64,000 bases of DNA from Acetivibrio mesophilus (GCF_004102745.1 NZ_RLII01000005.1:124001-188000); one strand, 5' to 3'; numbered from the stretch's first letter, positions 9,203-17,757 are shown. Translations and numbers: made by a program. Notes: generated by a model from the sequence alone, not told the origin.

Positions 9203-9230
9203 TTGATTGAAACTAGAATTATGTTATATT
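9203..9230 (+). promoter_or_regulatory. candidate promoter of the LysE-family gene
   Basis: TTGATT (9203-9208) and TATATT (9225-9230) are separated by 16 bp, 86 bp before the start codon. Both boxes are imperfect. Confidence 0.35.
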
Positions 9231-9315
9231 AATATCATAAATATTTATTTGCCATAGATGTGAAGAAATTCAAAATTGATAGTATAGTATTTAAGATATA
9301 AGAGGGGTTAATAAA

Positions 9316-9963
9316 ATGTTTTTGTGGGGAATATTTATTGGTGCCTTTTTAATAGGATTTTCAGGAGCTATCGTGCCTGGGCCTATGTTGGGAGTTACAA
9401 TTAACGGTAGTCTTAAAAAGGGTTGGACAGCAGGCCCTTTGATAGTATTAGGGCATGGAATACTGGAACTTATATTAGTTACCGTCATGACCTTTGGACT
9501 TAAAGATTTATTTACTAATACGATAGTTGCAGGAATTATAGGATTGTTTGGCGGTGCTTTTCTTGCATGGATGGGTTATGGAATGATAAAATCCGGCATT
9601 AATAAATCAGTTTCTTTAGGAAGCCAAAGAGTAGAGAATGGTGTTGGAATGAGAAATCTTGTATTAACAGGAGTTCTTGTGAGTGCTACCAATCCATACT
9701 TTACTTTATGGTGGGCGTCCACAGGTGTGGAATCGATACGTCAGTCATATACTTTTGGGTTAACAGGTGTTTTGCTCTTTTTCATAGGACATATATTATC
9801 GGACTTTGTATGGTATTCGGCAATTTCTATAGCATTTTCCGGGGGTAAAAAATTAATAAGTAATACTGTATACCGCTGGATTATTATATTGTTAGGCCTA
9901 TTTATCATGATGTTCTCAATATATTTTATTGGTAGCGGATGGAAGATGCTGCTAGGAAAGTAG
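9316..9963 (+). CDS. LysE/RhtB-family amino acid exporter
   Basis: A 215-aa integral membrane protein with about six hydrophobic segments and the family motif near the N terminus (GFSGAIVPGPMLGVTINGSLKKGW, split here as GAIVPGPMLGV and GSLKKGW). A second family feature is TNPYFTLWWA near residue 123. LysE-type carriers export amino acids or related compounds across the inner membrane. GAGGGG lies about 8 nt before the ATG. It is a lone gene beside a decayed insertion sequence, so the substrate cannot be inferred from context. Confidence 0.85.
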   Translation: MFLWGIFIGAFLIGFSGAIVPGPMLGVTINGSLKKGWTAGPLIVLGHGILELILVTVMTFGLKDLFTNTIVAGIIGLFGGAFLAWMGYGMIKSGINKSVSLGSQRVENGVGMRNLVLTGVLVSATNPYFTLWWASTGVESIRQSYTFGLTGVLLFFIGHILSDFVWYSAISIAFSGGKKLISNTVYRWIIILLGLFIMMFSIYFIGSGWKMLLGK

Positions 9964-10246
9964 AGTGAGAAAATTATTATAAGGAATTTGTGTAGAAAAC
10001 AGAGTGATAGGTAGCTAGAGACGGACAAAATTTATTTAAAGCAAGTTCATAGTAAAAAATTTGGTGATATTACCTTTGAAAGCCTTGTTGAATTATTGCA
10101 ATGAGATGACTCACTGCTTTTAAATATGCAAAAAGGGCTGTATAATGAAAAAGAAATAATAATTTTTATGATATTATCTGTAATCCTAAAATAATATGCT
10201 TTAATAAATATATCAAAGAATTACTAGTGGGGGAATTTAAAATCCG

Positions 10247-11089
10247 GTGCTTGAGATAATAAGTTGCAGCAGAAGAACGGATATTCCGACTTTTTATTAT
10301 GAATGGCTTCAGGAATGTCTGAAAAATGAATACGTAATGGTAAAAAATCCATACAATAAATCCACATACATGGTGGATTTATCTTATGAAAAGGTGCATT
10401 CAATTTGCCTGTGGTCAAAATCCTTTGCTAATGTACTTAAAGATCCTAAATATTTGTCGCTGTATAATCTGTATTTTCAGTTTACAATCACAGGGTATTC
10501 GAAGTTTTTGGAACCAAATGTTGTTGACACAAATGAGGCAGTCAGCCAGATGGAACAATTGGCACGAAAGTACTCACCACAGCAAATTAATTGGAGATTT
10601 GACCCTATTATTTTTAGTTTAAAAGGAGAAAAAGAACCGACACCCGATAACTTTGAAAGGGCAAGGCTAAAAGTGTTTGAGACTTTATGCAAAGATATTT
10701 CTTCCTTTGGGGTAAACCGCTGTACCATAAGCTTTCTTTGCTTGTATAAAAAGGTGGAGCAAAGAATGAAAAAAGCCAATTTTACTTATTTTCCTCCTTC
10801 ACAGCAAAAGCAAATTGAATTTGTAAGCCAATTGGTTGAGATTGCTGATAAATATGGAGTTAATATTTATACATGTAGCAGTCCTCTTATTGAAGGAGTA
10901 CCTGGGGTGAAGAAGAGCCATTGTATAGACGGAGCTTACCTTGAAGAATTATTCGGAAAAAGGGCCTCTCGGGCAAAAGACGCAGGACAAAGAAAAGAAT
11001 GCGGATGCACTAGGTCAAAAGATATTGGAGGCTATGATGATCAAAGTTGCGGGCATGGGTGCATATATTGCTATGCGAGGAATTCGTAA
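10247..11089 (+). CDS. DUF1848 family protein
   Basis: A 280-aa protein with the DUF1848 layout: N-terminal SCSRRTDIPTFY, a central NWRFDPIIF, and a C-terminal cysteine cluster reading ECGCTRSKDIGGYDDQSC then GHGCIYCYA. The Cys/His spacing resembles metal or iron-sulfur binding, and the CxYCYA ending is reminiscent of radical SAM-type proteins; the biochemical role is not established. The start used is a GTG at 10247 with GGGGGAA about 11 nt upstream. It is not obviously co-transcribed with its neighbours. Positions 9964-10246 upstream hold no recognisable gene. Confidence 0.8.
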   Translation: MLEIISCSRRTDIPTFYYEWLQECLKNEYVMVKNPYNKSTYMVDLSYEKVHSICLWSKSFANVLKDPKYLSLYNLYFQFTITGYSKFLEPNVVDTNEAVSQMEQLARKYSPQQINWRFDPIIFSLKGEKEPTPDNFERARLKVFETLCKDISSFGVNRCTISFLCLYKKVEQRMKKANFTYFPPSQQKQIEFVSQLVEIADKYGVNIYTCSSPLIEGVPGVKKSHCIDGAYLEELFGKRASRAKDAGQRKECGCTRSKDIGGYDDQSCGHGCIYCYARNS

Positions 11090-11134
11090 GGGTGTAGGCA
11101 AACTAATGTTTTATTACAGGGAGAGAGGCTTATT

Positions 11135-11371
11135 ATGAATATAAAATATACATAAGTCGGTTTTATTATTGAAAATAGTGGAGATAGGGTTAAGCTTCAG
11201 ATAATAGTATATGGCCAAAATATACATTGTCAATTATATGCTGATGTTTCAGCCGAATTTTACGGAGAAAACGAGGAGCTACTTAGTGATATGGTGAAAA
11301 GTGTTGGAATTGTAGAATGTTGGAATTTACGCAAGATAATTTCCAGCCACAGAAACAATGATATAACTTGA
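11135..11371 (+). pseudogene. small ORF interrupted by an in-frame stop
   Basis: An ATG at 11135 with a good ribosome site (GAGAGAGG) opens a frame that stops after six codons (TAA at 11153-11155). The same frame then runs on for 71 codons with protein-like composition (VGFIIENSGDRVKLQ, LYADVSAEFYGENEE, VECWNLRKII) to a TGA at 11369. No alternative ATG, GTG or TTG is usable just after the stop. I read it as an inactivated small gene of unknown family. Confidence 0.45.
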
Positions 11372-11481
11372 TTTGTTTACATTTTATTATTAAAAGAGGA
11401 ATTTTGCTTTTGATTATAGAATAATTCTATTAAAGCACGGAATAATTAACTACAAAACATTTCATAAGGGGTTATTTGAAT

Positions 11482-13155
11482 ATGAAGGAGAGCAATCTTA
11501 ATTTAATTAAAGTAGTGTTTCCGGATGATAGTGAAAAGGAAGTATTTGAAGGAATATCTTTGCAGGAATTGAGTGAAGAATGCAAAAAAGAATATAAATC
11601 AGCCATTGTAGCAGCAAAGGTAAACAATGATATAAAGGAATTGAGCTATCATCTTTATGAAAGCTGTCGGGTGGAGTTTATCGATCTGACAGACGAGGAT
11701 GGGATGAGAATATATAAAAGGAGTCTCAGCTTTATTCTTATTAAGGCTGTAAATGACCTTTTTCCTGATAGAAAGGTTGTAATATGTCATTCCATCAGCA
11801 AGGGGATTTACTGTGAGGTTAAAGGCGACACTCCTCTTACTGTTGAAGAAGTAAGTATGATAAAGAACAGGATGATGGAACTTGTAGATTTGAAGATTCC
11901 TTTCATAAAGAAGATAATCTCACTTGATGAAGCGAGGGAGTTTTTCAGAAAAATCGGAAGGATGGATAGATTCCGTTTCATAGAACACAGAAAAAAGCCC
12001 TATGTGACTTTGTACGAATGCGATGGGTTTGAAGATTATTTTTATGGATATATGGTACCCCATACGGGTTATTTAGATAAGTTCGATTTGAAATATTATT
12101 ATCCCGGGCTAATATTAATGCATCCCGCAAAAACCAATCCCGACACAATACCGGAGTTCAAAGAGCAGAAGAAGCTTTTCAGTATATTTTCGGAGTACAA
12201 GAAATGGGGAAAAATACTTGGTGTCGAAGATGTTGGGGCGCTGAATGATATTGTCAAGGAAGGCAAAATAAATGAGCTTATACGAGTTGCAGAAGCCTTG
12301 CATGAGAAGAAGATTGCCCAGATTGCGGATAAGATAGCCTTTAATGAGAATAAGAAAAAGGTTGTCTTAATTGCCGGTCCGTCTTCGTCGGGAAAGACCA
12401 CCTTTGCCCATAGACTTTCAATACAGCTCAAGGTAAATGGTTTGAGACCTGTTACCATATCCTTGGATGATTACTTCGTCAATAGAGAACTTACCCCCAA
12501 GGATGAAAACGGAGAGTATGACTTTGAGGCTATTGAGGCTATTGATATTAAGCTTTTCAATCAGCAGCTTGCGGAGCTGATAGCAGGACAGGAAGTTGAT
12601 GTTCCGATTTTCAATTTCCCCAATGGCTGCAGAGAAAGCTTTTGTAGAAAACTCAAAATTGATGATGACCAGATAATCGTAATTGAGGGTATACACGGAC
12701 TGAATGAAAGACTGACAGCTTCGATTGCAAAGGAGAGCAAATTTAAGATATATGTGAGTGCACTTACATCGATGAATATTGATGAGCATAATCGTATACC
12801 TACTACGGATACCAGAATCATTAGAAGAATCGTGCGGGACTTCCAGTTCCGAGGTTGCAGTGCAGCCAACACTATAAACCGTTGGCCTTCTGTAAGAAGA
12901 GGTGAGGAAAGAAATATATTCCCATTCCAAGAAGAGGCGGATGTAATGTTTAATTCATCGCTTATGTTTGAATTGGGTGTTTTAAAAACGCATGCTGAGC
13001 CGCTGTTAAGGGAGATAGACTCTTCTGAGCCTGAATACTCCGAGGCAAGAAGGTTGATTGAATTCTTAAGTAATTTCTTGCCGATTGAGTCAAAGGAGAT
13101 TCCAGCCAACTCAATAATCCGGGAGTTTATTGGTGGAAGCTGCTTTTATCATTAA
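11482..13155 (+). CDS. TGS-domain nucleoside (uridine) kinase
   Basis: A 557-aa cytoplasmic protein in three parts. The first is an N-terminal TGS-like ubiquitin fold (about 1-70). The second resembles the ThrRS second additional domain (about 75-250: FRKIGRMDRFRFIEHRK). The third is a phosphoribulokinase/uridine kinase domain (about 290-500) with P-loop GPSSSGKTT, DDYFVNRE and VIEGIHGLNE. Family knowledge: such fused proteins phosphorylate nucleosides, and some clostridial/Thermotogales members are annotated uridine kinase. The start is ATG 11482 (AGGGG 11 nt upstream); a TTG at 11476 is only 5 nt from the same site and is an alternative. It lies upstream of the hydrogenase-associated operon but 68 nt separate them. 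Confidence 0.88.
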   Translation: MKESNLNLIKVVFPDDSEKEVFEGISLQELSEECKKEYKSAIVAAKVNNDIKELSYHLYESCRVEFIDLTDEDGMRIYKRSLSFILIKAVNDLFPDRKVVICHSISKGIYCEVKGDTPLTVEEVSMIKNRMMELVDLKIPFIKKIISLDEAREFFRKIGRMDRFRFIEHRKKPYVTLYECDGFEDYFYGYMVPHTGYLDKFDLKYYYPGLILMHPAKTNPDTIPEFKEQKKLFSIFSEYKKWGKILGVEDVGALNDIVKEGKINELIRVAEALHEKKIAQIADKIAFNENKKKVVLIAGPSSSGKTTFAHRLSIQLKVNGLRPVTISLDDYFVNRELTPKDENGEYDFEAIEAIDIKLFNQQLAELIAGQEVDVPIFNFPNGCRESFCRKLKIDDDQIIVIEGIHGLNERLTASIAKESKFKIYVSALTSMNIDEHNRIPTTDTRIIRRIVRDFQFRGCSAANTINRWPSVRRGEERNIFPFQEEADVMFNSSLMFELGVLKTHAEPLLREIDSSEPEYSEARRLIEFLSNFLPIESKEIPANSIIREFIGGSCFYH

Positions 13156-13223
13156 CTAGCAAGATGACGGAACAATATAAAGTAATTTTGGGTAATATAA
13201 AATGTAAAGGTTAAGGTGTATGT

Positions 13224-13577
13224 ATGAAGGCGAGAGATATTTTGAGTGTTCTGGATGCGGAGATTTTGACAGGGGACGAAAATCTTGATATGGAGTTTTA
13301 TGCAGCCTGTGGCTCGGATCTTATGAGCGATGTTATGGCATACGTTAAGGAAAATGTGGTTTTGTTGACAGGGCTTGTAAATCCTCAAGTGATTAGGACG
13401 GCAGAAATGATGGATATAAAGCTAATAGTTTTTATTAGAGGAAAAAGGCCTGAAGAGAAGATTGTAGAAATGGCGAGAGAAAAAGGAATAGCAGTCATGA
13501 CCACAAATCATCCGATGTTTATTGCGTGTGGTAAGTTATATAGCGCAGGTATAACAGAAAGAGGTGTTTGGGATTGA
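13224..13577 (+). CDS. DRTGG domain protein
   Basis: A 117-aa protein made of a single DRTGG-like domain: an N-terminal helix and EILTGDE, and a core ending in EKGIAVMTTNHPMFIACGKLY. DRTGG domains are found beside CBS pairs and in hydrogenase-linked operons; the ligand is not known. It overlaps the next gene by 4 nt (TTGA), so the two are translationally coupled. Together with a second DRTGG gene at 15391 it brackets the sensory hydrogenase gene, suggesting a signalling role in the same pathway (inference). Confidence 0.82.
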   Translation: MKARDILSVLDAEILTGDENLDMEFYAACGSDLMSDVMAYVKENVVLLTGLVNPQVIRTAEMMDIKLIVFIRGKRPEEKIVEMAREKGIAVMTTNHPMFIACGKLYSAGITERGVWD

Positions 13578-14008
13578 CTTATGGTATAATAAGGAAAGAC
13601 TTTGTTATACCTGCAAATGATTTTACGATTGCTGGAGAAGCATCGAGTTGCGTTAAAAAAATGCTTATACAGCTTGGTGTTGATCCGCAGAAAGTAAAAA
13701 AGACAGCCATATCCATGTATGAGGCCGAAATAAACGCTGTTATTCATGCCAATGGCGGAATAGCAGAGGTTGAAATTGATAGGAATAAAATCCTTATACG
13801 CATTAAGGATGATGGGCCGGGAATACCTGATTTGGAGCTGGCTATGCAGGAAGGATATACAACTGCTCCGGATAGTATCCGTGAGATGGGATTTGGTGCC
13901 GGAATGGGATTGCCAAATATGAGAAGATATGCTGATAAGCTTGAAATAAGGACGGAGGTTGGAAAGGGAACTATTGTTGAGATTACCGTGTTTTTGACGG
14001 ACAATTAG
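13574..14008 (+). CDS. anti-sigma/serine kinase-type ATPase (RsbW-like)
   Basis: A 144-aa GHKL ATPase of the RsbW/SpoIIAB type: the N box is EAEINAVIHANGG, G1 is DDGPGIPD and G2 is GFGAGMGLPNMRRYAD. In family members this domain binds and phosphorylates an anti-anti-sigma partner. I choose the TTG at 13574 as start because it overlaps the preceding TGA and has GAGG 9 nt upstream. No STAS-domain partner is visible in the window, so the target is unknown. Position in an operon with a sensory [FeFe] hydrogenase suggests redox or hydrogen signalling (inference). Confidence 0.82.
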   Translation: MTYGIIRKDFVIPANDFTIAGEASSCVKKMLIQLGVDPQKVKKTAISMYEAEINAVIHANGGIAEVEIDRNKILIRIKDDGPGIPDLELAMQEGYTTAPDSIREMGFGAGMGLPNMRRYADKLEIRTEVGKGTIVEITVFLTDN

Positions 14009-14045
14009 GCCTAAAGAGGACCATTAACGTGTTTGGGGGGATAAC

Positions 14046-15401
14046 ATGAGTCCGTACTTTCACTCAGTCACTTTAGATGAGGTTAAATGCAAAGGTTGTA
14101 CCAACTGCATAAAAAGGTGCCCCACAGAAGCAATCAGAGTGAGGAAGAGCAAGGCCAGGATCATTAATGAAAGGTGCATAGATTGTGGAGAGTGCATAAG
14201 GGTTTGCCCTTATCATGCCAAAAAGGCTATTACCGACTCTATTGACATGATAAATGACTATAAATACAGGGTTGCCATACCGGCTCCATCTCTCTATGGA
14301 CAGCTGAAGTCAGCACAGTCAAGAGACCATATCCTCACAGCACTTAAAATGTGCGGTTTTGACCACGTTTTTGAAGTTGCAAGGGCAGCCGAGATTATTA
14401 CTAATGAGACAATAAAGATGCTTGAGGATAGAAAATTCCCCGGGCCTCTTATATCTTCTGCATGTCCTGCTGTTGTGAGACTTATACAGGTGAGATTTCC
14501 AAACCTTATCGATAATATATTAAAGCTTAAATCACCTATGGAGGTTGCGGCAAAGATTGCAAAGGATGAAGTATCCCGAGACAAGAAAATTCGCCGGGAA
14601 GATATCGGCGTATTTTTTATTACTCCTTGTGCTGCAAAGGTGACCAGCATAAAAGCTCCTTTTGATAAGGAAAAATCCTTTGTGGACGGGGCAATTTCAA
14701 TTGTGGATATTTACTTAAGAATACTCTCTGCATTGGGAAAAATTGAGAAAGCCGAAAAGCTTGGAAGTGCCAGTTATGTTGGAGTGCGATGGGCGAATTC
14801 CGGAGGAGAGAGCACAGCCCTTGGAACGGACAAATTCCTTGCAGTTGATGGAATTCACAATGTAATTGCAATTTTAGAGGAAATAGAGAACGAAAAGTTG
14901 GAAGATATAGATTTTGTCGAGGCTCTGGCATGTCAGGGTGGATGTCTTGGAGGGCCTCTTACCGTGGAGAATATGTATGTTGCCAAGACAGTAATAAAGA
15001 AGTTTATTGATGAAGCAAAGGAAAAGAAATTTGAAACGACTTCAAATGAAAACTACCATTATGATTTGGTATGGACGGGAAAGGTTGAGTACATGCCTAT
15101 CATGAAGCTTGACAAGGATTTTGACAAGGCGATGAAGAAACTTGAGACTCTTCATGACATAAACAGTGGTTTGCCTGGGCTGGATTGTGGTGCATGTGGT
15201 GCTCCAAGCTGTCGGGCCCTTGCCGAAGATATAGTAAGGGGCAATGCCAATGAGACGGACTGTATTTTTAAACTGAGGGAAAAAGTAAGAAACCTTGCAG
15301 TTCAGATGATGGAGCTGGAAGAAAAGATGCCTCCCGTACTTGATAGAGATGAAGCTTCCGAGATCAAATCAAAGAAAAGGGGAGATATTGATGAAGGTTA
15401 G
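14046..15401 (+). CDS. sensory-type [FeFe] hydrogenase
   Basis: 451 aa. It has two N-terminal [4Fe-4S] ferredoxin motifs (CKGCTNCIKRCP, CIDCGECIRVCP). The [FeFe] hydrogenase H-cluster region carries degenerate signatures: SSACPAVV for L1, ITPCAAKVTS for L2 and LACQGGCLGGP for L3. A C-terminal Fe-S domain follows (LDCGACGAPSC, about residue 380). The L1 Cys believed to relay protons is Ala and the L2 Glu is missing, as in putative sensory hydrogenases (groups C/D) rather than catalytic HydA. There is no PAS domain. It sits between a GHKL ATPase and a DRTGG gene and its end overlaps the latter by 11 nt. A role in sensing H2 or redox state for the downstream hydABC operon is inference. Confidence 0.87.
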   Translation: MSPYFHSVTLDEVKCKGCTNCIKRCPTEAIRVRKSKARIINERCIDCGECIRVCPYHAKKAITDSIDMINDYKYRVAIPAPSLYGQLKSAQSRDHILTALKMCGFDHVFEVARAAEIITNETIKMLEDRKFPGPLISSACPAVVRLIQVRFPNLIDNILKLKSPMEVAAKIAKDEVSRDKKIRREDIGVFFITPCAAKVTSIKAPFDKEKSFVDGAISIVDIYLRILSALGKIEKAEKLGSASYVGVRWANSGGESTALGTDKFLAVDGIHNVIAILEEIENEKLEDIDFVEALACQGGCLGGPLTVENMYVAKTVIKKFIDEAKEKKFETTSNENYHYDLVWTGKVEYMPIMKLDKDFDKAMKKLETLHDINSGLPGLDCGACGAPSCRALAEDIVRGNANETDCIFKLREKVRNLAVQMMELEEKMPPVLDRDEASEIKSKKRGDIDEG

Positions 15402-15720
15402 AGAGTTTGCAGAGCAATTGAACATGGAAATATTGACCGGCCAAAAAGGTCTGGAAAAAGATGTGATGGGTATGTATATCTGCGACCTGTTAAGCTGGGT
15501 AATGTCCCATGCCTCCAAAGGAGATGCATGGATTACTGTGCATACTCATGTTAATATTGTGGCGGTTGCTCTATTGGTTGATATACCGTGCATCATTATT
15601 CCGGAGGGGATTGTAGTGGAGGAGGCAACCTTGAACAAAGCTTCAGAAGAGGATATTGCAATATTAAGAACATCTAAAACTGCCTATCAAATAGCTTATG
15701 AAGCAGGAAAATTGCTATGA
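15391..15720 (+). CDS. second DRTGG domain protein
   Basis: A 109-aa protein with N-terminal MKVREFAEQLNMEILTGQ matching the first DRTGG gene in layout. The start ATG at 15391 has AAAGGGGAG about 7 nt upstream and lies 11 nt inside the end of the sensory hydrogenase gene. Its stop overlaps the next start as ATGA. This tight packing implies one transcript and coupled translation from 13224 to 16427. Having two DRTGG proteins in one operon suggests paired or heteromeric use (inference). Confidence 0.8.
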   Translation: MKVREFAEQLNMEILTGQKGLEKDVMGMYICDLLSWVMSHASKGDAWITVHTHVNIVAVALLVDIPCIIIPEGIVVEEATLNKASEEDIAILRTSKTAYQIAYEAGKLL

Positions 15721-16427
15721 AAGTATATACAGACCTGCATATTCATTCTGCATTATCCCCCTGCTCGGATAATGAAATGACACCCAACAACATTGTTAAT
15801 ATGGCCTTCCTCAAGCAGCTTGATATCATTGCAGTCACCGATCACAACACGGCGGAGAACTGTGTTGCGGTGGTTGAGTGTGCAAAAAAAAGAGGAGTTG
15901 TTGCAGTTCCCGGTATGGAACTTGAGACAAGGGAAGAGGTTCACCTCCTATGCCTTTTTCCCGGTATTAATGAAGCTCTTTGTATGCAGGAGATAGTGTA
16001 TAATGCGCTTCCGGATATCAAAAACCGGAAGGAAATATTTGGGGAGCAAATTGTTTTGGATGAGCAGGACAATGTTTTAAGGCAGGTGGATAGACTTCTT
16101 TTGACTGCAACAAGCCTTAGTGTTGACGATGCATTAGCCCATGTTGAGGCGTTGGGCGGTGTTGTAATTCCTGCCCACATAGACCGCGATTCTTATAGTA
16201 TTACTTCAAATCTTGGAGTAATTCCGGATAATCCTGAAATAAAATATCTGGAAATCTCAAAGCTGTGTGACAAATCAAAATACCTTGACAATAATTCATA
16301 TCTTAGCAGATTTAATTTTATCATGTCTTCTGACGCCCATTCATTAGGAGATATACTGGAGAGAGAAAACACCATTGAACTTGATGAAGTGAGTATTGAG
16401 TGCCTTATTGAGACGTTAAGAAAGTGA
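15717..16427 (+). CDS. PHP domain phosphoesterase
   Basis: A 236-aa metal-dependent PHP-family protein. The family metal ligands are visible in order: DLHIHSALSPCSD at the N terminus, VTDHNTAENC near residue 40, MELETREEVHLLC near residue 65, IPAHIDRDSY near residue 150 and SSDAHSLGD near residue 203. PHP enzymes hydrolyse phosphoesters, often with nucleotide substrates; the substrate here is unknown. It is the last gene of the sensory hydrogenase operon, overlapping its predecessor by 4 nt. An imperfect hairpin at 16537-16560 follows but lacks a T run. Confidence 0.85.
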   Translation: MKVYTDLHIHSALSPCSDNEMTPNNIVNMAFLKQLDIIAVTDHNTAENCVAVVECAKKRGVVAVPGMELETREEVHLLCLFPGINEALCMQEIVYNALPDIKNRKEIFGEQIVLDEQDNVLRQVDRLLLTATSLSVDDALAHVEALGGVVIPAHIDRDSYSITSNLGVIPDNPEIKYLEISKLCDKSKYLDNNSYLSRFNFIMSSDAHSLGDILERENTIELDEVSIECLIETLRK

Positions 16428-16591
16428 CAAGGTGTAAATATGTCATATACTATATATGACCCTTCATGGGAATACTGTATACAATTCTGTATCGTAATTT
16501 TATCTCTTGAGTTTTCCTGGAATCCTTGAAAATAAAAGCTTCTAGAACTTCTAAGAAGCTATAAAAAATCTAAATGTATTACTAAAATGTA

Positions 16592-16620
16592 TTGAATAAT
16601 GTGTAAATATCTGATATAAT
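16592..16620 (+). promoter_or_regulatory. promoter of the hydCBA operon
   Basis: TTGAAT (16592-16597) and a perfect TATAAT (16615-16620) are separated by exactly 17 bp. Transcription should begin near 16627, within or just before the Rex-like operator. Confidence 0.7.
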
Positions 16621-16630
16621 TAAGGCGATA

Positions 16631-16648
16631 TTGTTAAAATGTTAACAT
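16631..16648. promoter_or_regulatory. Rex-type redox operator
   Basis: The site TTGTTAA-AATG-TTAACAT matches the Rex consensus TTGTTAAnnnnTTAACAA at 13 of 14 defined positions. It starts 10 bp after the -10 box, where a bound repressor would block initiation. Family knowledge: Rex is released from DNA by NADH and controls fermentative and hydrogenase genes in clostridia. No rex gene is in the window. Confidence 0.75.
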
Positions 16649-16696
16649 GCATTTTGGAAAAGAAATCAAACGTCTGGTTAGGGGGTTATTGAAGAA

Positions 16697-17191
16697 ATGA
16701 GCGCAAATAATTGCTGCTGCTGCGGCGGAGTAGACTCTAGAGATCAAAAGCTGCAGGAAATAATCGAGAAATACAAGAATACAGAGGGGGCACTTGTTCC
16801 TGTACTTCATGAAGCACAGGAAGTGTACGGTTATCTGCCCTTGGAGGTTCAGAAAAAAATAGCTGAAGGGCTTAATGTACCTTTGGCAGAGGTTTACGGT
16901 GTTGTAACATTCTATACCCAGTTTTCCTTAAATCCAAAAGGAAAATATAAAATCCAGGTTTGCATGGGTACTGCATGTTATGTAAAGGGTTCCGGAGCTA
17001 TTTTGGAAAAGTTCAAAGAAAAGCTGGGGCTTGATGTAGGAGGATGCACCAGTGACGGGAAGTTCTCTCTGGAGGCATGCAGATGTATAGGAGCCTGTGG
17101 ATTGGCCCCGGTAATAACGATTAATGATGATGTATACGGCAGACTTGTACCAGATGACATAGAAGGAATACTTGAAAAGTATAAGGAATAA
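16697..17191 (+). CDS. hydC: HydC, NuoE-like subunit of bifurcating [FeFe] hydrogenase
   Basis: A 164-aa thioredoxin-fold [2Fe-2S] subunit. The cluster ligands are CMGTACYVKG and, 35 residues on, CRCIGACGLAP. The domain VLHEAQEVYGYLP to VTFYTQFSL is typical of NuoE. An odd N terminus has four consecutive cysteines (NNCCCCGG). In HydABC this subunit joins the NADH-oxidising HydB to HydA, allowing NADH and reduced ferredoxin to be oxidised together to make H2. It is the first gene after the promoter and Rex-like operator; its stop overlaps the next start (TAATG). Confidence 0.93.
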   Translation: MSANNCCCCGGVDSRDQKLQEIIEKYKNTEGALVPVLHEAQEVYGYLPLEVQKKIAEGLNVPLAEVYGVVTFYTQFSLNPKGKYKIQVCMGTACYVKGSGAILEKFKEKLGLDVGGCTSDGKFSLEACRCIGACGLAPVITINDDVYGRLVPDDIEGILEKYKE

Positions 17192-17757
17192 TGAGAGACT
17201 TATCTTTACATTTGATGGATATAATACAGAACGCAATAACTGCCAAGGCAAGTAAGATTAGCATTCTAATATGTGCTGACAGAGAGTCGGACCTTTTAGA
17301 GATAGCAGTAAAGGACAACGGGATAGGAATGGAAAGCGACTTTCTAAAAGATGTTGCCAATCCTTTTGCCACCACAAGGGACACCAGACGAATCGGACTG
17401 GGAATTCCGCTTTTTGAAGCTTCTGCAAATAGGGCTTCGGGTGAACTTAAGGTTACTTCCAAGAAGTTCGTTGGTACTGAGGTAAAGGCGAATTTTAAGC
17501 TATCGCATATAGACCGACTTCCGTTGGGAGACTTGGGTCAGACTATGGAAGGTATTATTCTTGCATGGCCTGATATTGAATATGATCTTACTCTTGACAA
17601 TAAAAATGTGAGGTTTAACTTCAATTCCACTGATATTAAGAAGAGGCTCGGAGAGGTTCCGATAACTCAGTTTGAAGTGATAAAGTGGATTGGTGAATAT
17701 GTAAATGATGGTGTAAAGACTATTTTTGGAGGGATATTATATGAAATCCTTAGCTGA
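17191..17757 (+). CDS. GHKL ATPase in the hyd operon
   Basis: A 188-aa histidine kinase-like ATPase domain: the N box region is DIIQNAITAKASK, G1 is DNGIGM and G2 is RRIGLGIPLFEASA. There is no sensor or phosphoacceptor domain, so it is not a complete histidine kinase. It overlaps hydC by 1 nt and the following ferredoxin gene by 17 nt, so it is made together with the hydrogenase. In clostridial hyd operons this gene is a common passenger of unproven function; regulation or assembly of the complex is inference. Confidence 0.85.
   Translation: MRDLSLHLMDIIQNAITAKASKISILICADRESDLLEIAVKDNGIGMESDFLKDVANPFATTRDTRRIGLGIPLFEASANRASGELKVTSKKFVGTEVKANFKLSHIDRLPLGDLGQTMEGIILAWPDIEYDLTLDNKNVRFNFNSTDIKKRLGEVPITQFEVIKWIGEYVNDGVKTIFGGILYEILS

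Noticed and set aside
12561-13109. 182-codon minus-strand frame inside the nucleoside kinase gene
   Set aside because: The plus strand encodes a clear kinase domain; the antisense frame has no family features.
16537-16560. AGCTTCT/AGAAGCT hairpin as terminator of the sensory hydrogenase operon
   Set aside because: The stem is short and has no following T run; it is mentioned in the PHP gene entry only.
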